From Acinetobacter tibetensis (GTDB lineage: Bacteria; Pseudomonadota; Gammaproteobacteria; Pseudomonadales; Moraxellaceae), in the NCBI RefSeq assembly GCF_023824315.1, contig NZ_CP098732.1, positions 2,666,001-2,730,000 on the forward strand: 64,000 nucleotides of DNA, given 5' to 3'. Below are positions 46,267 to 55,666 of this stretch, in pieces; positions within the stretch are counted from its first letter, which is position 1; every line of letters starts with the position of its first letter. The position numbers and the translations under genes are program-made. The notes under the pieces were generated by a model that saw only the letters and a list, made by a program, of their open reading frames with translations, searched no databases and was not told the origin of the DNA.

Positions 46267-46333
46267 GTTTTCATTTCTGTATGCACCTTGCCCAGCATTG
46301 TCTGGGCATCGTTTTTACTATGGAGTAAATAAG

Positions 46334-47359
46334 ATGGATCCACGAAGTGAAGTTATTCTTCGTCAGCAAACATTTCTTTCTGGTTCAGTTCTGTTGGTCA
46401 ATGCACCGTGTGATGAATTAAGTTCAGAACTGGCAGGGACAGTTGAAACCCATTTTTGGACTTGGAATTTTAACGAATTACAATATTTTCAAGCCCAACA
46501 AAGCTCTGTACATTTTGGCACCGATTTGCCAGAGACAGGTTTTGAACAGGCAATCGTCTTTGTCCCAAAATCAAAAGAACTACTCAACTACGTCCTATAC
46601 CAACTGGTCGGTCGTATGGCCGTAGGTTCTTCCATCTTTTTAGTTGGTGAAAAAAAAGGTGGCGTGGAACGTGCAGCAAAGCAACTGCAACCTTTTGGCA
46701 AAAGCCTCAAATTAGACAGCGCTCGACATTGTCAAATGTGGCAATTGGTCACCGAAAAGACCGTAACAGCAAAACCTTTGGCCGATTGGGCACAACATTA
46801 CACGGTACCAACCCCTAAAGGTGAATTACAGATTTGTGCATTACCCGGTGTGTTTAGCCAAAACCGCCTAGACGTGGGTACCGCCGTGTTATTACCTCAC
46901 CTTTCACAGGTCACCTCTGGCAAAATTGCAGACTTTGGCTGTGGTGCTGGTGTAATCAGCGCCTATTTAGCCAAATTGAATCCGAAAAACCGCATTTTTT
47001 CTTTAGATGTCGATGCCTTTGCACTCGCCTCTACCAAAATGACCTTTGAAAGAAATAATCTTTTACCAGAACAACTTGAGATTAAAGCAGTCCGTGGAAT
47101 TGAGGATGCACCCCTCTTTTTGCACGCAATCGTCAGTAATCCCCCATTCCATCAAGGCATTCATACAGATTACAATGCCAGCGAAAATTTATGCAAAACT
47201 TCCCGCCGTCATCTGAAATCAGATGGCGAATTGTGGATTGTTGCCAATCGCTTTTTGAATTACCCATTACTTATTGAGCAAAGTTTTGGTCAATGTACAA
47301 CCAAAGCCGATCAACAAGGCTTTAAAGTGCTGTTTGCTAGCGCACAAAAGAAATCTTAA
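46334..47359 (+). CDS. rsmC: 16S rRNA (guanine1207-N2)-methyltransferase RsmC
   Basis: 341 aa from the ATG at 46334 ('[17 protein letters not shown]'), preceded by GGAGTAAATAAG; it matches E. coli RsmC (343). Two related domains: the N-terminal one is degenerate. The C-terminal one has the SAM motif '[17 protein letters not shown]' and the catalytic 'VSNPPFHQG' (NPPF). It methylates G1207 of 16S rRNA in the 30S subunit. It lies 9 bp before the amino-acid permease gene, so cotranscription is likely. Confidence 0.93.
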   Translation: MDPRSEVILRQQTFLSGSVLLVNAPCDELSSELAGTVETHFWTWNFNELQYFQAQQSSVHFGTDLPETGFEQAIVFVPKSKELLNYVLYQLVGRMAVGSSIFLVGEKKGGVERAAKQLQPFGKSLKLDSARHCQMWQLVTEKTVTAKPLADWAQHYTVPTPKGELQICALPGVFSQNRLDVGTAVLLPHLSQVTSGKIADFGCGAGVISAYLAKLNPKNRIFSLDVDAFALASTKMTFERNNLLPEQLEIKAVRGIEDAPLFLHAIVSNPPFHQGIHTDYNASENLCKTSRRHLKSDGELWIVANRFLNYPLLIEQSFGQCTTKADQQGFKVLFASAQKKS

Positions 47360-47368
47360 GGAACAACG

Positions 47369-48832
47369 ATGAGCGAAACGACTCAACCAGCTCAACTCAA
47401 GCGTAAGCTTGGAGCTCGTCATCTGAATATGATCGCCATTGGTGGTTCTATTGGTACAGGTTTATTCTTGGCCTCAGGTGCAACCATTGCAAATGCTGGT
47501 CCAGGCGGTGCATTGTTAGCCTACTGCTTAATTGGTGTGATGATTTACTTTCTCATGACCAGCCTAGGTGAACTTGCGACCCATAACCCAACTTCAGGTG
47601 CCTTTTTCACTTACGGCACCAAGTATGTTGAAGGCGGCTTTGGTTTTGCCCTCGGCTGGAACTATTGGTACAACTGGGCCATTACGGTTGCATTTGAATT
47701 GGTTGCTGTCCAATTTATTATGAAATTCTGGTTCCCAGATATACCTGGTTTCTACTGGAGTGCCCTGTTCTTAGCTGTTGTCTTCGGGATCAATGCCCTC
47801 ACAGTGAAAGGCTTTGGTGAAAGCGAGTTCTTCTTCTCATTGGTTAAAGTCTTTGCCATTATTGTGTTTATCATCATTGGTATCTTCATGATTGCTAAAA
47901 TCATGATGACGCCTGGTGTCACAACATTCGCGAACTGGTCCAAAGGTGAAGCACCCTTTGTTGGTGGTCTAACTGCACTGATTGGTGTAGCCATGATTGC
48001 AGGATTCTCGTTCCAAGGTACAGAAATGGTTGGGGTTGCAGCAGGTGAATCTAAAGACCCGCAAAAAACCATTCCGATTGCCATCAAGCAAATCTTTTGG
48101 CGTATCTTGTTATTTTATGTGGTGTGTATTTTTATTATCGGTACACTCATTTCCTATGATGATCCATTGCTTCTACAAGCTGCTTCATCTGAAAATATTG
48201 CGCTTTCTCCTTTTACCTTACTCTATGAAAAAGCAGGTTTTGCTTTTGCTGCGAGTGCAATGAATGCTGTGATTTTAACTGCGATTCTTTCAGCAGGTAA
48301 CTCGGGCATGTATACCTCAACCCGTATGCTGTTTAACATGGCACAGAATGGCAGTGCGCCTAAAGTCTTTGGCAAACTCGACCCACGTGGCGTGCCAATG
48401 AATGCACTGTTTGCAACCACAGCAATTGCTGCACTCTGCTTCTTAACCACCTTTATTGGTGAAGAGCAAGTATTTAACTGGCTACTGAATATGTCAGGCA
48501 TGTGCGGTTTTATTGTTTGGTTAGGGATTGCGGTTTCACACTATCGCTTCCGTAAAGGCTATATTACTCAAGGACATAAGATTGAAGATTTAGCTTATCG
48601 TGCAAAATTCTTCCCTTTTGCGCCATGGTTTGCTTTTATTCTCTGCTCAATTGTGGTTCTAGGTCAGAATTACCAAGCGGTACTTGCGGGTGAGTGGTTA
48701 TCAGTTTTATCCACCTATATTGGGATTTTCTTATTCTTGGTGATTTGGCTCGGTTATAAATGGAAATACAAAACCAAGTTGATTTCTTATCAAGAAATGG
48801 ATGTTAGCCCGATGAAGATAGAGCGAGAATAA
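47369..48832 (+). CDS. Amino-acid permease, LysP-like (APC superfamily)
   Basis: 487 aa, twelve helices. The first helix motif 'HLNMIAIGGSIGTGLFLASG' is APC-wide. 'TSLGELATHNPTSGAFFTYGTKYVEGGFGFALGWNYWYNW', 'AGFSFQGTEMVGVAAGESKDPQKTIPIAIKQIFWRI' and 'NSGMYTSTRMLFNMAQ' read like the E. coli lysine permease LysP in outline. The end has a charged tail. The lysine substrate is inference from similarity. Confidence 0.88.
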   Translation: MSETTQPAQLKRKLGARHLNMIAIGGSIGTGLFLASGATIANAGPGGALLAYCLIGVMIYFLMTSLGELATHNPTSGAFFTYGTKYVEGGFGFALGWNYWYNWAITVAFELVAVQFIMKFWFPDIPGFYWSALFLAVVFGINALTVKGFGESEFFFSLVKVFAIIVFIIIGIFMIAKIMMTPGVTTFANWSKGEAPFVGGLTALIGVAMIAGFSFQGTEMVGVAAGESKDPQKTIPIAIKQIFWRILLFYVVCIFIIGTLISYDDPLLLQAASSENIALSPFTLLYEKAGFAFAASAMNAVILTAILSAGNSGMYTSTRMLFNMAQNGSAPKVFGKLDPRGVPMNALFATTAIAALCFLTTFIGEEQVFNWLLNMSGMCGFIVWLGIAVSHYRFRKGYITQGHKIEDLAYRAKFFPFAPWFAFILCSIVVLGQNYQAVLAGEWLSVLSTYIGIFLFLVIWLGYKWKYKTKLISYQEMDVSPMKIERE

Positions 48833-48841
48833 TTTCCTCTT

Positions 48842-48867
48842 AAAAAACAGCCTTCGGGCTGTTTTTT
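48842..48867 (+). terminator. Terminator of the permease gene
   Basis: Stem AAAAAACAGCC with GGCTGTTTTTT, loop TTCG, nine bases after the stop. Confidence 0.9.
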
Positions 48868-48994
48868 ACTTCTTAAATTTACCATTAAAAATTAACTATA
48901 TACAAAATAAAGCTTACATAATCGCAGTCGAAGCAGATGAGTTCTGGAGTTTTCCAATCAGATAATCAATATACAAAACCGTATATTTTAAACT

Positions 48995-49021
48995 AAAAAG
49001 CCCCGACTTCCTGTCGAGGCT
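48995..49021 (-). terminator. Terminator downstream of yggS
   Basis: On the minus strand GCCTCGAC pairs with GTCGGGGC (one U-G pair, loop AGGAA), then TTTTT. On the plus strand the same position would be a C-A mismatch, so it works on the minus strand. Confidence 0.75.
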
Positions 49022-49205
49022 TTATTAGATTCTTGCTGCGGTATAACTCCTGTCGTACCGTTTTGCATCCGTTCTACACTATTATTGTTATTGTAAAGAA
49101 ACATCCTGTTCCTGATAAATCCATCATATAAATAAATCATTAGGATTGCGAGACGCTATAAGGATCAAATGCTGTCAGCCAAAACCTACAAAAAACCACC
49201 GACAT

Positions 49206-49892
49206 CTATTTCGAATAATCTCGCGCACCAAATAATGCCGTCCCAATCCGTACCATCGTCGAACCTGCCGCAATCGCAGCCTCCAAATCTGCTGACATGC
49301 CCATACTTAAAGTATCCCAATCTTCAGGATGTGCATGGAGTGTTTTCACCTGATTAAACAGCGTTTTGGCATCCCATAATGCCGCTGTATTATGCGGTGC
49401 AGGAATGACCATGATGCCACGAAGTCTTAAATGCGGAAGTTGGCTCAGCTTTTGTACCAACTCTGCAACTTCTTCTGGCTGACAGCCATCTTTACTGTCT
49501 TGCCCATCAATATTGACTTGCAAGCAAATATTCAAAGGTGGCTGAGTTGCTAAACGTTGACTCGATAAACGCTCAGCAATAATTAAACGATCTACCCCAT
49601 GCACCCAAGCAAATTTTTCCGCCAGATGCTTGGTCTTGTTACGCTGCACATGCCCAATAAAATGCCACTCAATCTCCAGATCAGCCAAAGTCTCAATTTT
49701 TTCAAGGGCTTCTTGTAAGTAGTTTTCACCAAACTCACGCTGTCCTGTTGCATACATCTCACGCAATGCTTCACTTGGATGAGTTTTCGATACTGCAAGC
49801 AATTGCACAGTTTCTGCCTGACGTCCTGCCTGTTGACACGCAGCCTCAATTTGCCCTAAAACTTGATTTCGCGACTCTTTCAAACTATTCAT
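49206..49892 (-). CDS. yggS: PLP homeostasis protein YggS (PROSC family)
   Basis: 228 aa from the ATG at 49892 ('MNSLKESRNQVLGQIEAAC'); two ATGs lie 5 and 8 codons earlier. 'LLAVSKTHPSEAL' holds the PLP lysine. 'FGENYLQEALEKIETL', 'EWHFIGHVQRNKTKHLAE' and 'LSMGMSADLEAAIAAGSTMVRIGTALFG' are the family blocks. It binds and buffers pyridoxal phosphate, influencing amino-acid pools. Divergent from pilT, as is common in gamma-proteobacteria. Confidence 0.93.
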   Translation of the reverse strand: MNSLKESRNQVLGQIEAACQQAGRQAETVQLLAVSKTHPSEALREMYATGQREFGENYLQEALEKIETLADLEIEWHFIGHVQRNKTKHLAEKFAWVHGVDRLIIAERLSSQRLATQPPLNICLQVNIDGQDSKDGCQPEEVAELVQKLSQLPHLRLRGIMVIPAPHNTAALWDAKTLFNQVKTLHAHPEDWDTLSMGMSADLEAAIAAGSTMVRIGTALFGARDYSK

Positions 49893-50015
49893 TGACGATA
49901 TTCTCATTTCATTCATCTTTTTTTACGTTCAAGCAACTCTAACTGTTGGTTAAGTGGCAGGAAAGCCTTATTATTCTATCAAAATAATTAAGATTTATAT
50001 GATCTCGGGGAATTC

Positions 50016-51053
50016 ATGGACATTACAGAATTATTGGCTTTTTCTGCAAAAAACGGGGCTTCTGACTTACACTTATCTGCGGGTATGCCACCAATGATTC
50101 GCGTAGATGGTGAAGTACGTCGCATTAACTTACCAGCTTTAGAACATAAAGAAGTACACAAACTGGTGTACGATATTATGAATGACAAACAACGTCGTGA
50201 CTTTGAAGAACAATTGGAAACTGACTTTTCCTTCGAAGTTCCAAGCATCGCACGTTTCCGTGTAAACGCATTTAACCAAAACCGCGGCGCTGGCGCAGTA
50301 TTCCGTACCATTCCTTCAAAAGTTCTTACCATGGATGACTTGGGATTAGGACAAACATTTAAAGAGCTTTGTGACTTACCACGTGGTTTAGTTTTAGTCA
50401 CGGGCCCAACGGGTTCTGGTAAATCGACCACGTTAGCAGCCATGATCGACTATATTAACGACAAGCGTTATGACCACATTTTAACCGTCGAAGATCCAAT
50501 CGAATTTGTACACCAATCAAAAAAATGCCTGATTAATCAACGTGAAGTACATCGTGATACGCATGGCTTTAACGAAGCATTACGTTCTGCACTACGTGAA
50601 GATCCAGACATTATTTTAGTTGGTGAGATGCGTGACCTTGAAACCATTCGCCTAGCCCTGACCGCTGCAGAAACAGGTCACTTGGTTTTCGGTACACTGC
50701 ATACCACTTCTGCGGCCAAAACCATTGACCGTGTGATTGATGTATTCCCCGCTGAAGAAAAAGATATGGTTCGTGCCATGCTTTCTGAATCATTACAAGC
50801 GGTTATCTCACAAACACTCTTAAAGAAAAATGGTGGTGGCCGTGTCGCCGCGCATGAAATCATGATTGGTATTCCTGCTATTCGTAACCTAATTCGTGAG
50901 AACAAAGTTGCGCAAATGTACTCTGCGATCCAAACAGGTGCTAACTATGGTATGTCCACCTTAGACCAAAGCCTTAAAACGCTGGTATCTAAAGGTATCA
51001 TTAGTCCACAAACAGCACGTACTGTTGCCAAACAACCAGAATCATTCTTATAA
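50016..51053 (+). CDS. pilT: Type IV pilus retraction ATPase PilT
   Basis: 345 aa. Walker A is 'GPTGSGKST' (~130-138), Asp box 'ILTVEDPIEF', Walker B 'REDPDIILVGEMRDLETI', His box 'AAETGHLVFGTLHT', and the 'AIRNLIRE' C-terminal motif specific to PilT. The hexamer pulls pilin subunits back into the membrane and drives twitching and DNA uptake. It lies 29 bp before pilU. Confidence 0.96.
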   Translation: MDITELLAFSAKNGASDLHLSAGMPPMIRVDGEVRRINLPALEHKEVHKLVYDIMNDKQRRDFEEQLETDFSFEVPSIARFRVNAFNQNRGAGAVFRTIPSKVLTMDDLGLGQTFKELCDLPRGLVLVTGPTGSGKSTTLAAMIDYINDKRYDHILTVEDPIEFVHQSKKCLINQREVHRDTHGFNEALRSALREDPDIILVGEMRDLETIRLALTAAETGHLVFGTLHTTSAAKTIDRVIDVFPAEEKDMVRAMLSESLQAVISQTLLKKNGGGRVAAHEIMIGIPAIRNLIRENKVAQMYSAIQTGANYGMSTLDQSLKTLVSKGIISPQTARTVAKQPESFL

Positions 51054-51082
51054 GAATATCAAAACGGAATTAGGATAAGGTT

Positions 51083-52201
51083 ATGGACTTTAACGACTTA
51101 CTCAATCTCATGATTCAACAAAAAGCATCTGACCTTTTCGTCACAGCTGACGTTGAACCATCCATGAAAATTAACGGTCAAATTATTCCTGTTGCGAAAA
51201 CCAAGTTAACAGGTGAAATTGTTGGTCAGCTCTTAAATTCAATTATGAGCGATAAACAACGCAAAGAATTCGCTGAAACACGCGAATGCAACTTTGCGAT
51301 TATGAATCGTGATAAAACAGCACGTTTCCGTGTCAGTGCTTTTCAACAACGCGACCAACCTGGCATGGTGTTACGTCGTATTGAAACCAAAATTCCAACG
51401 ATGGATGAACTCAAGCTTCCTCCAGTACTCAAAGATTTAGCCATGACCAAACGTGGCATCATTATCTTTGTTGGTGCAACAGGTACTGGTAAATCAACAT
51501 CATTGGCTTCAATTATTGGTTTTCGTAATCACAATTCGAAAGGTCATATCATTACCATTGAAGACCCGATCGAATTTATTCACGAACATGCGGGGTGTAT
51601 TATCACTCAACGTGAAGTGGGTATCGATACTGATTCCTTTGAAATTGCATTGAAGAATACTTTGCGTCAAGCACCCGATGTGATTCTGATTGGTGAGATT
51701 CGTTCACGTGAGACCATGGACTATGCGATTGCCTTCGCAGAAACAGGACATTTAGTTTTTGCAACACTGCATGCCAACAACGCCAACCAAGCCATTGACC
51801 GTATTATCCACTTCTTTGAAGCGGACCGACACAGTCAACTGTTTATGGATTTATCTTTAAACCTAAAAGCCATGGTTGCACAGCAACTTATTCCAACCCC
51901 AGATGGTAATTCACGTCGCGCTGCGATTGAGATCTTGATTAATTCACCATTAATTTCTGATTTAATCCGCAAGGGTGATATTCATGAAATTAAAGATTTA
52001 ATGAAGCGTTCACGTGAACTCGGTATGCAAACCTTTGACCAAGCACTTTATGATTTGTATAAAGCCAAGCAAATCACCTATAAAGATGCACTGAAACACG
52101 CCGATTCACCAAATGATTTACGCTTACAAATCAAACTCTCTGAAGAGGGAGCTGATCGCTTAATGAATGCAAGCTCACATATTACCTTTGATGGTCAGTA
52201 A
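51083..52201 (+). CDS. pilU: PilT-like retraction ATPase PilU
   Basis: 372 aa. Walker A 'GATGTGKST' (~131-139), 'IITIEDPIEFIHEH', 'APDVILIGEIRSRETMDYAIAFAETGHLVFATLHANN', with a longer C-terminus than PilT. PilU needs PilT and raises retraction force. Same operon as pilT. Confidence 0.94.
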   Translation: MDFNDLLNLMIQQKASDLFVTADVEPSMKINGQIIPVAKTKLTGEIVGQLLNSIMSDKQRKEFAETRECNFAIMNRDKTARFRVSAFQQRDQPGMVLRRIETKIPTMDELKLPPVLKDLAMTKRGIIIFVGATGTGKSTSLASIIGFRNHNSKGHIITIEDPIEFIHEHAGCIITQREVGIDTDSFEIALKNTLRQAPDVILIGEIRSRETMDYAIAFAETGHLVFATLHANNANQAIDRIIHFFEADRHSQLFMDLSLNLKAMVAQQLIPTPDGNSRRAAIEILINSPLISDLIRKGDIHEIKDLMKRSRELGMQTFDQALYDLYKAKQITYKDALKHADSPNDLRLQIKLSEEGADRLMNASSHITFDGQ

Positions 52202-52225
52202 ATAGATACAGATTCAAGATTGAAG

Positions 52226-52252
52226 AAAAACGGGCCTATTGGCTCGTTTTTT
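52226..52252 (+). terminator. Terminator of pilTU
   Basis: Stem CGGGCC with GGCTCG (one G-U pair), loop TATT, followed by T-rich sequence, about 30 bp after the stop. Confidence 0.65.
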
Positions 52253-52282
52253 AATGCAAAATAAAGCATTTATTTTTTTATC

Positions 52283-52314
52283 GCAAAGAAAAAGCAGCCT
52301 TAAGGCTGCTTTCT
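52283..52314 (-). terminator. Terminator of ompA
   Basis: Stem AAAGCAGCC with GGCTGCTTT (loop TTAA), T-run on the minus strand, 22 bp after the ompA stop. Confidence 0.85.
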
Positions 52315-52335
52315 CAAATCAAAATCAATAATTAA

Positions 52336-53352
52336 TTATTGAGCTTGACCAGGTTGTACTGTAACAGTACGGCTACCAGTGATTGTCGCGAATACGCGAC
52401 GGTTCATAGCACGACCTTCTTTAGTTTTGTTGTCAGCAATCGGTTGATCCCAAGCGAAACCTTGAGTAGACAAACGAGATGCATCTACATTGTATTCATT
52501 TACAAGAGCAGATTTAACAGAGTTAGCACGAGCTAAAGATAAACGTTCGTTCAATGCACGTGGACCAGTGTTATCTGTGTGACCTTCGATGCGAGCAGTA
52601 GCGTTTGGATATTCAACTAACTTCTCAGCAACTTTAGCAATTTCTGGCTTGTATTGATCTTTGATGTTTGATTTATTCGTATCAAAGAATACACGAAGTT
52701 CCATGTTAAGGTCTTCAGTCAATTGCTCAGGAACTGGCTCAACTGGAGTAACTGGCTCAACTTCTACTACTGGTGCAGCAGGTTTCAAGTGACCACCAAG
52801 AACAACGTTAAGACCAGCTAAAGCTGTGTAGTTCCAGAACTTTTCATCAAAGTCATAAGTACCACGAGCTTCAGTACGAAGAGACAATGCGTCGTTTAAG
52901 CGCCAGAAAGCACCTAGACCAGCATTACCAATCGTGTCTTCTTTGTCTGCATAAATGCCATCAAAGTCAGTTTTAGTCTGACCAGCACCTAAAAGTACGT
53001 ATGGCTTGATTTTGCTGTCATAGTTTTTAGTGAACAAATCAGAAGTAGCATAGAAGTTACCAGCTACAGTACGTTGTTTGTATTCAGCACCCTGTACGCC
53101 AGTACCGTCAAGATCACCCTTAACTTGGTTATATTCAGCTTCAAAGCCTAACCATGGAGTTAACTCAACACCTAATGCAGCACCAACGAACATATCGTCT
53201 TGTAATTCTGCATGGCTAGTTAGTTTGTCATTATTATGCTCAGAATCCTGCCAAGTATAACCGAGCATTAAAGGAGTAATGGTTACACCAGCATTAGCAG
53301 CAGCTAAAGGTGCAGCAACGAGCATCGCTAAAGCAATACGACTCATTTTCAT
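52336..53352 (-). CDS. ompA: OmpA family outer-membrane protein
   Basis: 338 aa from the ATG at 53352, preceded by GGAGGATAAATCC. Signal peptide to ~20-22 ('PLAAANA'). Eight-strand barrel to ~195 ('[22 protein letters not shown]', '[10 protein letters not shown]'). Pro/Val/Glu linker ('[18 protein letters not shown]'). Peptidoglycan-binding OmpA domain from ~220 ('[15 protein letters not shown]', '[11 protein letters not shown]', '[10 protein letters not shown]') with the Asp and Arg that bind diaminopimelate. In Acinetobacter this abundant protein is a slow porin, wall anchor and host-interaction factor. Confidence 0.94.
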   Translation of the reverse strand: MKMSRIALAMLVAAPLAAANAGVTITPLMLGYTWQDSEHNNDKLTSHAELQDDMFVGAALGVELTPWLGFEAEYNQVKGDLDGTGVQGAEYKQRTVAGNFYATSDLFTKNYDSKIKPYVLLGAGQTKTDFDGIYADKEDTIGNAGLGAFWRLNDALSLRTEARGTYDFDEKFWNYTALAGLNVVLGGHLKPAAPVVEVEPVTPVEPVPEQLTEDLNMELRVFFDTNKSNIKDQYKPEIAKVAEKLVEYPNATARIEGHTDNTGPRALNERLSLARANSVKSALVNEYNVDASRLSTQGFAWDQPIADNKTKEGRAMNRRVFATITGSRTVTVQPGQAQ

Positions 53353-53729
53353 GGATTTATCCTCCAGAGATAAACAATTGTTGTTCAAGCTAAGCCTAAA
53401 ATTTTAGCTATCCTGAGATAGGCTTTTTTAAATACCCCAGTTTTATTTTTAAGCTACTCACCTTGAATAATACAAACACTTAATTCGTTTGTCCAAGTGT
53501 TTGATAATTTTAATCAAGTAAATTATTGACAAAATTACTTACAATTTCAGTTGTAGTTCAGTAAATTTATAATCTCTTGCTTTTTAAGAATAGCTTATCC
53601 TCACTTGCGATTCACTATAGCATTTTCTTATTCACTGAGAAACACATTTTTCATTATAAAATGAATAAAAAACAAGAGATTAATATTCATTATTAACTTA
53701 AAAAAATACAGGTACTTAGGTTATTTTAT
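53353..53729. other. ompA leader/promoter region and upstream of FimT-like gene
   Basis: 377 bp without a gene. On the minus strand an ompA promoter candidate lies at 53467-53496. Between it and the start is a hairpin CTATC/GATAG (53408-53421) in the ompA leader, whose plus-strand reading is followed by TTTTTT. The rest is AT-rich DNA leading to the FimT-like gene. Confidence 0.5.
53467..53496 (-). promoter_or_regulatory. Likely sigma-70 promoter of ompA
   Basis: Minus strand: TTGGAC (53491-53496) and TATTAT (53467-53472) with 18-bp spacing. It would give a leader of roughly 110 nt containing a stem-loop, as in other ompA mRNAs. Confidence 0.5.
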
Positions 53730-54248
53730 ATGCACCTCAATAAATATATGGCTTATACATTAGTAGAACTTGCCATTACAATATTAGTTTTGTCAATACT
53801 TGTTACACTTGCTTTACCTTATTACCACGAAATGAAAGCAAACCAAGAGCGCAGAACAATTTTTAGACAAGTTGTAGGTAGTATACAACTCGCAAAACAG
53901 CATGCTGCTATACATCATACCAATGTTGTAATGTGCTCTTCACAAGACATGCAAAACTGTAAAGAAGCGATGTGGGAACAAGGTTTTATTTTATTTCTCG
54001 ATTCCAATCAAAATAGACAGCTAGATTTGAATGAAACCTTAATTACCCAAGAACGTACGGACTTGTCCTACGGCACATTAAACTGGCGTGGAACCTTGCA
54101 CTTCTCCAGCCTTAATTTTATGGCTGAAGATGGTCTGCCCATCGGCTCAAACGGCAGTTTCTATTACTGCTCATCAACTGTAAAACATATGAAGATTATC
54201 CTGAATAAAATGGGTAATTCACGCAGCATTGACCTAAGCAATTGTTGA
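53730..54248 (+). CDS. FimT/GspH-like type IV pseudopilin, orphan
   Basis: 172 aa. The class III signal is 'MHLNKYMAYTLVELAITILVLSILVTLALPYY': cut between Ala and Tyr gives Y-T-L-V-E with the needed Glu at +5, then a ~20-residue hydrophobic helix. The -1 residue is Ala rather than the usual Gly. The GspH domain follows ('RQVVGSIQLAKQHAAIHHTNVVMCSSQDMQNC', 'EQGFILFLDSNQNRQLD'). Minor pseudopilins start pilus assembly or bind DNA (FimT). No other minor pilin genes are adjacent. Confidence 0.82.
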   Translation: MHLNKYMAYTLVELAITILVLSILVTLALPYYHEMKANQERRTIFRQVVGSIQLAKQHAAIHHTNVVMCSSQDMQNCKEAMWEQGFILFLDSNQNRQLDLNETLITQERTDLSYGTLNWRGTLHFSSLNFMAEDGLPIGSNGSFYYCSSTVKHMKIILNKMGNSRSIDLSNC

Positions 54249-54349
54249 AAACCGATGAGTCAACAGCAAAAGCAACATCTAATTTCCAGTTTTCAATATA
54301 CTGCATGAGATTGAACAATAACCAATTATACTCGTTCGGAGATATATCA

Positions 54350-55525
54350 ATGACTGATATCGTGATTGTAAATGGCGCACGTACTGCAATGGGCGGTTTT
54401 CAAGGAAGTTTATCTGGTCTAACTGCACCAGAACTTGGTGCAACAACCATCAAGGAAGCGATTGCTCGTGCTGGCCTACAACCGACCGATGTAGAAGAAG
54501 TCATTATGGGCTGCGTTTTACCTGCTGGTCTGAAACAAGGTCCTGCTCGCCAAGCTATGCGTCAAGCAGGTTTACCAGATTCAACAGGTGCCGTTACAAT
54601 CAATAAATTATGTGGTTCTGGCATGAAAGCAGTCATGCAAGCTGCCGATATGATTAAAGCAGGTTCTGCTGAAATCGTGGTTGCAGGTGGTATGGAGTCT
54701 ATGACCAATGCACCCTATGTCTTGACCAAAGCACGTGCGGGTTACCGCATGGGTCATGGCGAAGTTAAAGATCACATGTTTCTTGATGGTTTAGAAGATG
54801 CTGAAACTGGTCGTTTAATGGGCTCATTTGCACAAGATATGGCCAATACCCGTGGCTATACACGTGAGCAAATGGACGCATTTGCAATTCGTTCATTACT
54901 ACGTGCGCAAACTGCGGTCAACGAAGGTTACTTTGCAGATGAAATTGTCCCTGTGACCGTTTCAACACGTAAAGGTGATGTTGTTATCGATAAAGATGAA
55001 CAACCTTTCAACGCCAACATTGAAAAAATTCCTACATTACGCCCAGCATTTGCCAAAGACGGTACCATTACTGCTGCAAATGCCAGCTCAATTTCTGATG
55101 GTGCATCAGCTTTAGTTTTAACTTCAGCGGATAATGCATCTGCAAAAGGTTTACAGCCATTGGCTAAAATCTTGGCTTATGCATCAAACTCTCAACATCC
55201 TTCTGAGTTTACGATTGCTCCTGTTGGTGCAATTGAGAAAGTGTTAAAGAAAACTGGTTGGGATGCGCAAGACGTTGATCTTTGGGAAATCAATGAAGCG
55301 TTTGCCATGGTAACCATGTGCCCAATGGATGACTTTAAACTTGATCCTGCAAAAGTGAACATTAATGGTGGTGCTTGTGCGCTAGGTCACCCAGTCGGTT
55401 CAACAGGTTCACGGGTTATTTTAACGCTCATTCACGCCTTAAAACGTACTGGCGGTAAGAAAGGGATTGCAGCTTTATGTATTGGTGGCGGTGAAGCAAC
55501 GGCTGTTGCAATTGAACTTTTATAA
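54350..55525 (+). CDS. Acetyl-CoA acetyltransferase (thiolase)
   Basis: 391 aa from the ATG at 54350 (GGAGATATATCA ahead); a longer in-frame extension upstream overlaps the FimT-like gene end and is not used. Active-site Cys88 in 'INKLCGSGMKAV', 'GGMESMTNAPYVL', His in 'GGACALGHPVGSTGSR' and the second Cys in 'ALCIGGGEATAVAIE'. Length and sequence fit biosynthetic thiolases of the AtoB/PhaA type, which join two acetyl-CoA or cleave acetoacetyl-CoA. It is alone, so the pathway is open. Confidence 0.9.
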   Translation: MTDIVIVNGARTAMGGFQGSLSGLTAPELGATTIKEAIARAGLQPTDVEEVIMGCVLPAGLKQGPARQAMRQAGLPDSTGAVTINKLCGSGMKAVMQAADMIKAGSAEIVVAGGMESMTNAPYVLTKARAGYRMGHGEVKDHMFLDGLEDAETGRLMGSFAQDMANTRGYTREQMDAFAIRSLLRAQTAVNEGYFADEIVPVTVSTRKGDVVIDKDEQPFNANIEKIPTLRPAFAKDGTITAANASSISDGASALVLTSADNASAKGLQPLAKILAYASNSQHPSEFTIAPVGAIEKVLKKTGWDAQDVDLWEINEAFAMVTMCPMDDFKLDPAKVNINGGACALGHPVGSTGSRVILTLIHALKRTGGKKGIAALCIGGGEATAVAIELL

Positions 55526-55558
55526 GTTTCAACATTCTACTATTCGCTATTCTTAAGT

Positions 55559-55589
55559 AAAAATCCTCCTTAACGGGGGATTTTTTATA
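55559..55589 (+). terminator. Terminator of thiolase gene
   Basis: Stem AATCCTCC/GGGGGATT (G-U pair), loop TTAAC, T-run following. Confidence 0.75.
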
Positions 55590-55666
55590 CTTACATTTTT
55601 TCATTATTCTTTTTGATCAAGACTGTTAAATTAAGACACCCAAAATAAAAAACGGAACATATAACA

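Larger units (their letters stand above)
48833..49205. other. Gap between LysP-like gene and yggS with two terminators
   Basis: 373 bp. It holds the permease terminator (48842-48867) and a minus-strand terminator (48996-49020). About 180 bp of minus-strand sequence lies between the yggS stop and the latter. A 38-codon minus-strand frame (49104 to 48988) has AGGA ahead of its ATG but runs through the terminator stem, so I do not call it a gene. Confidence 0.5.

Noticed and set aside
48988..49104. 38-codon minus-strand gene after yggS
   Set aside because: The frame runs through the terminator stem, so the message would end before the stop codon.
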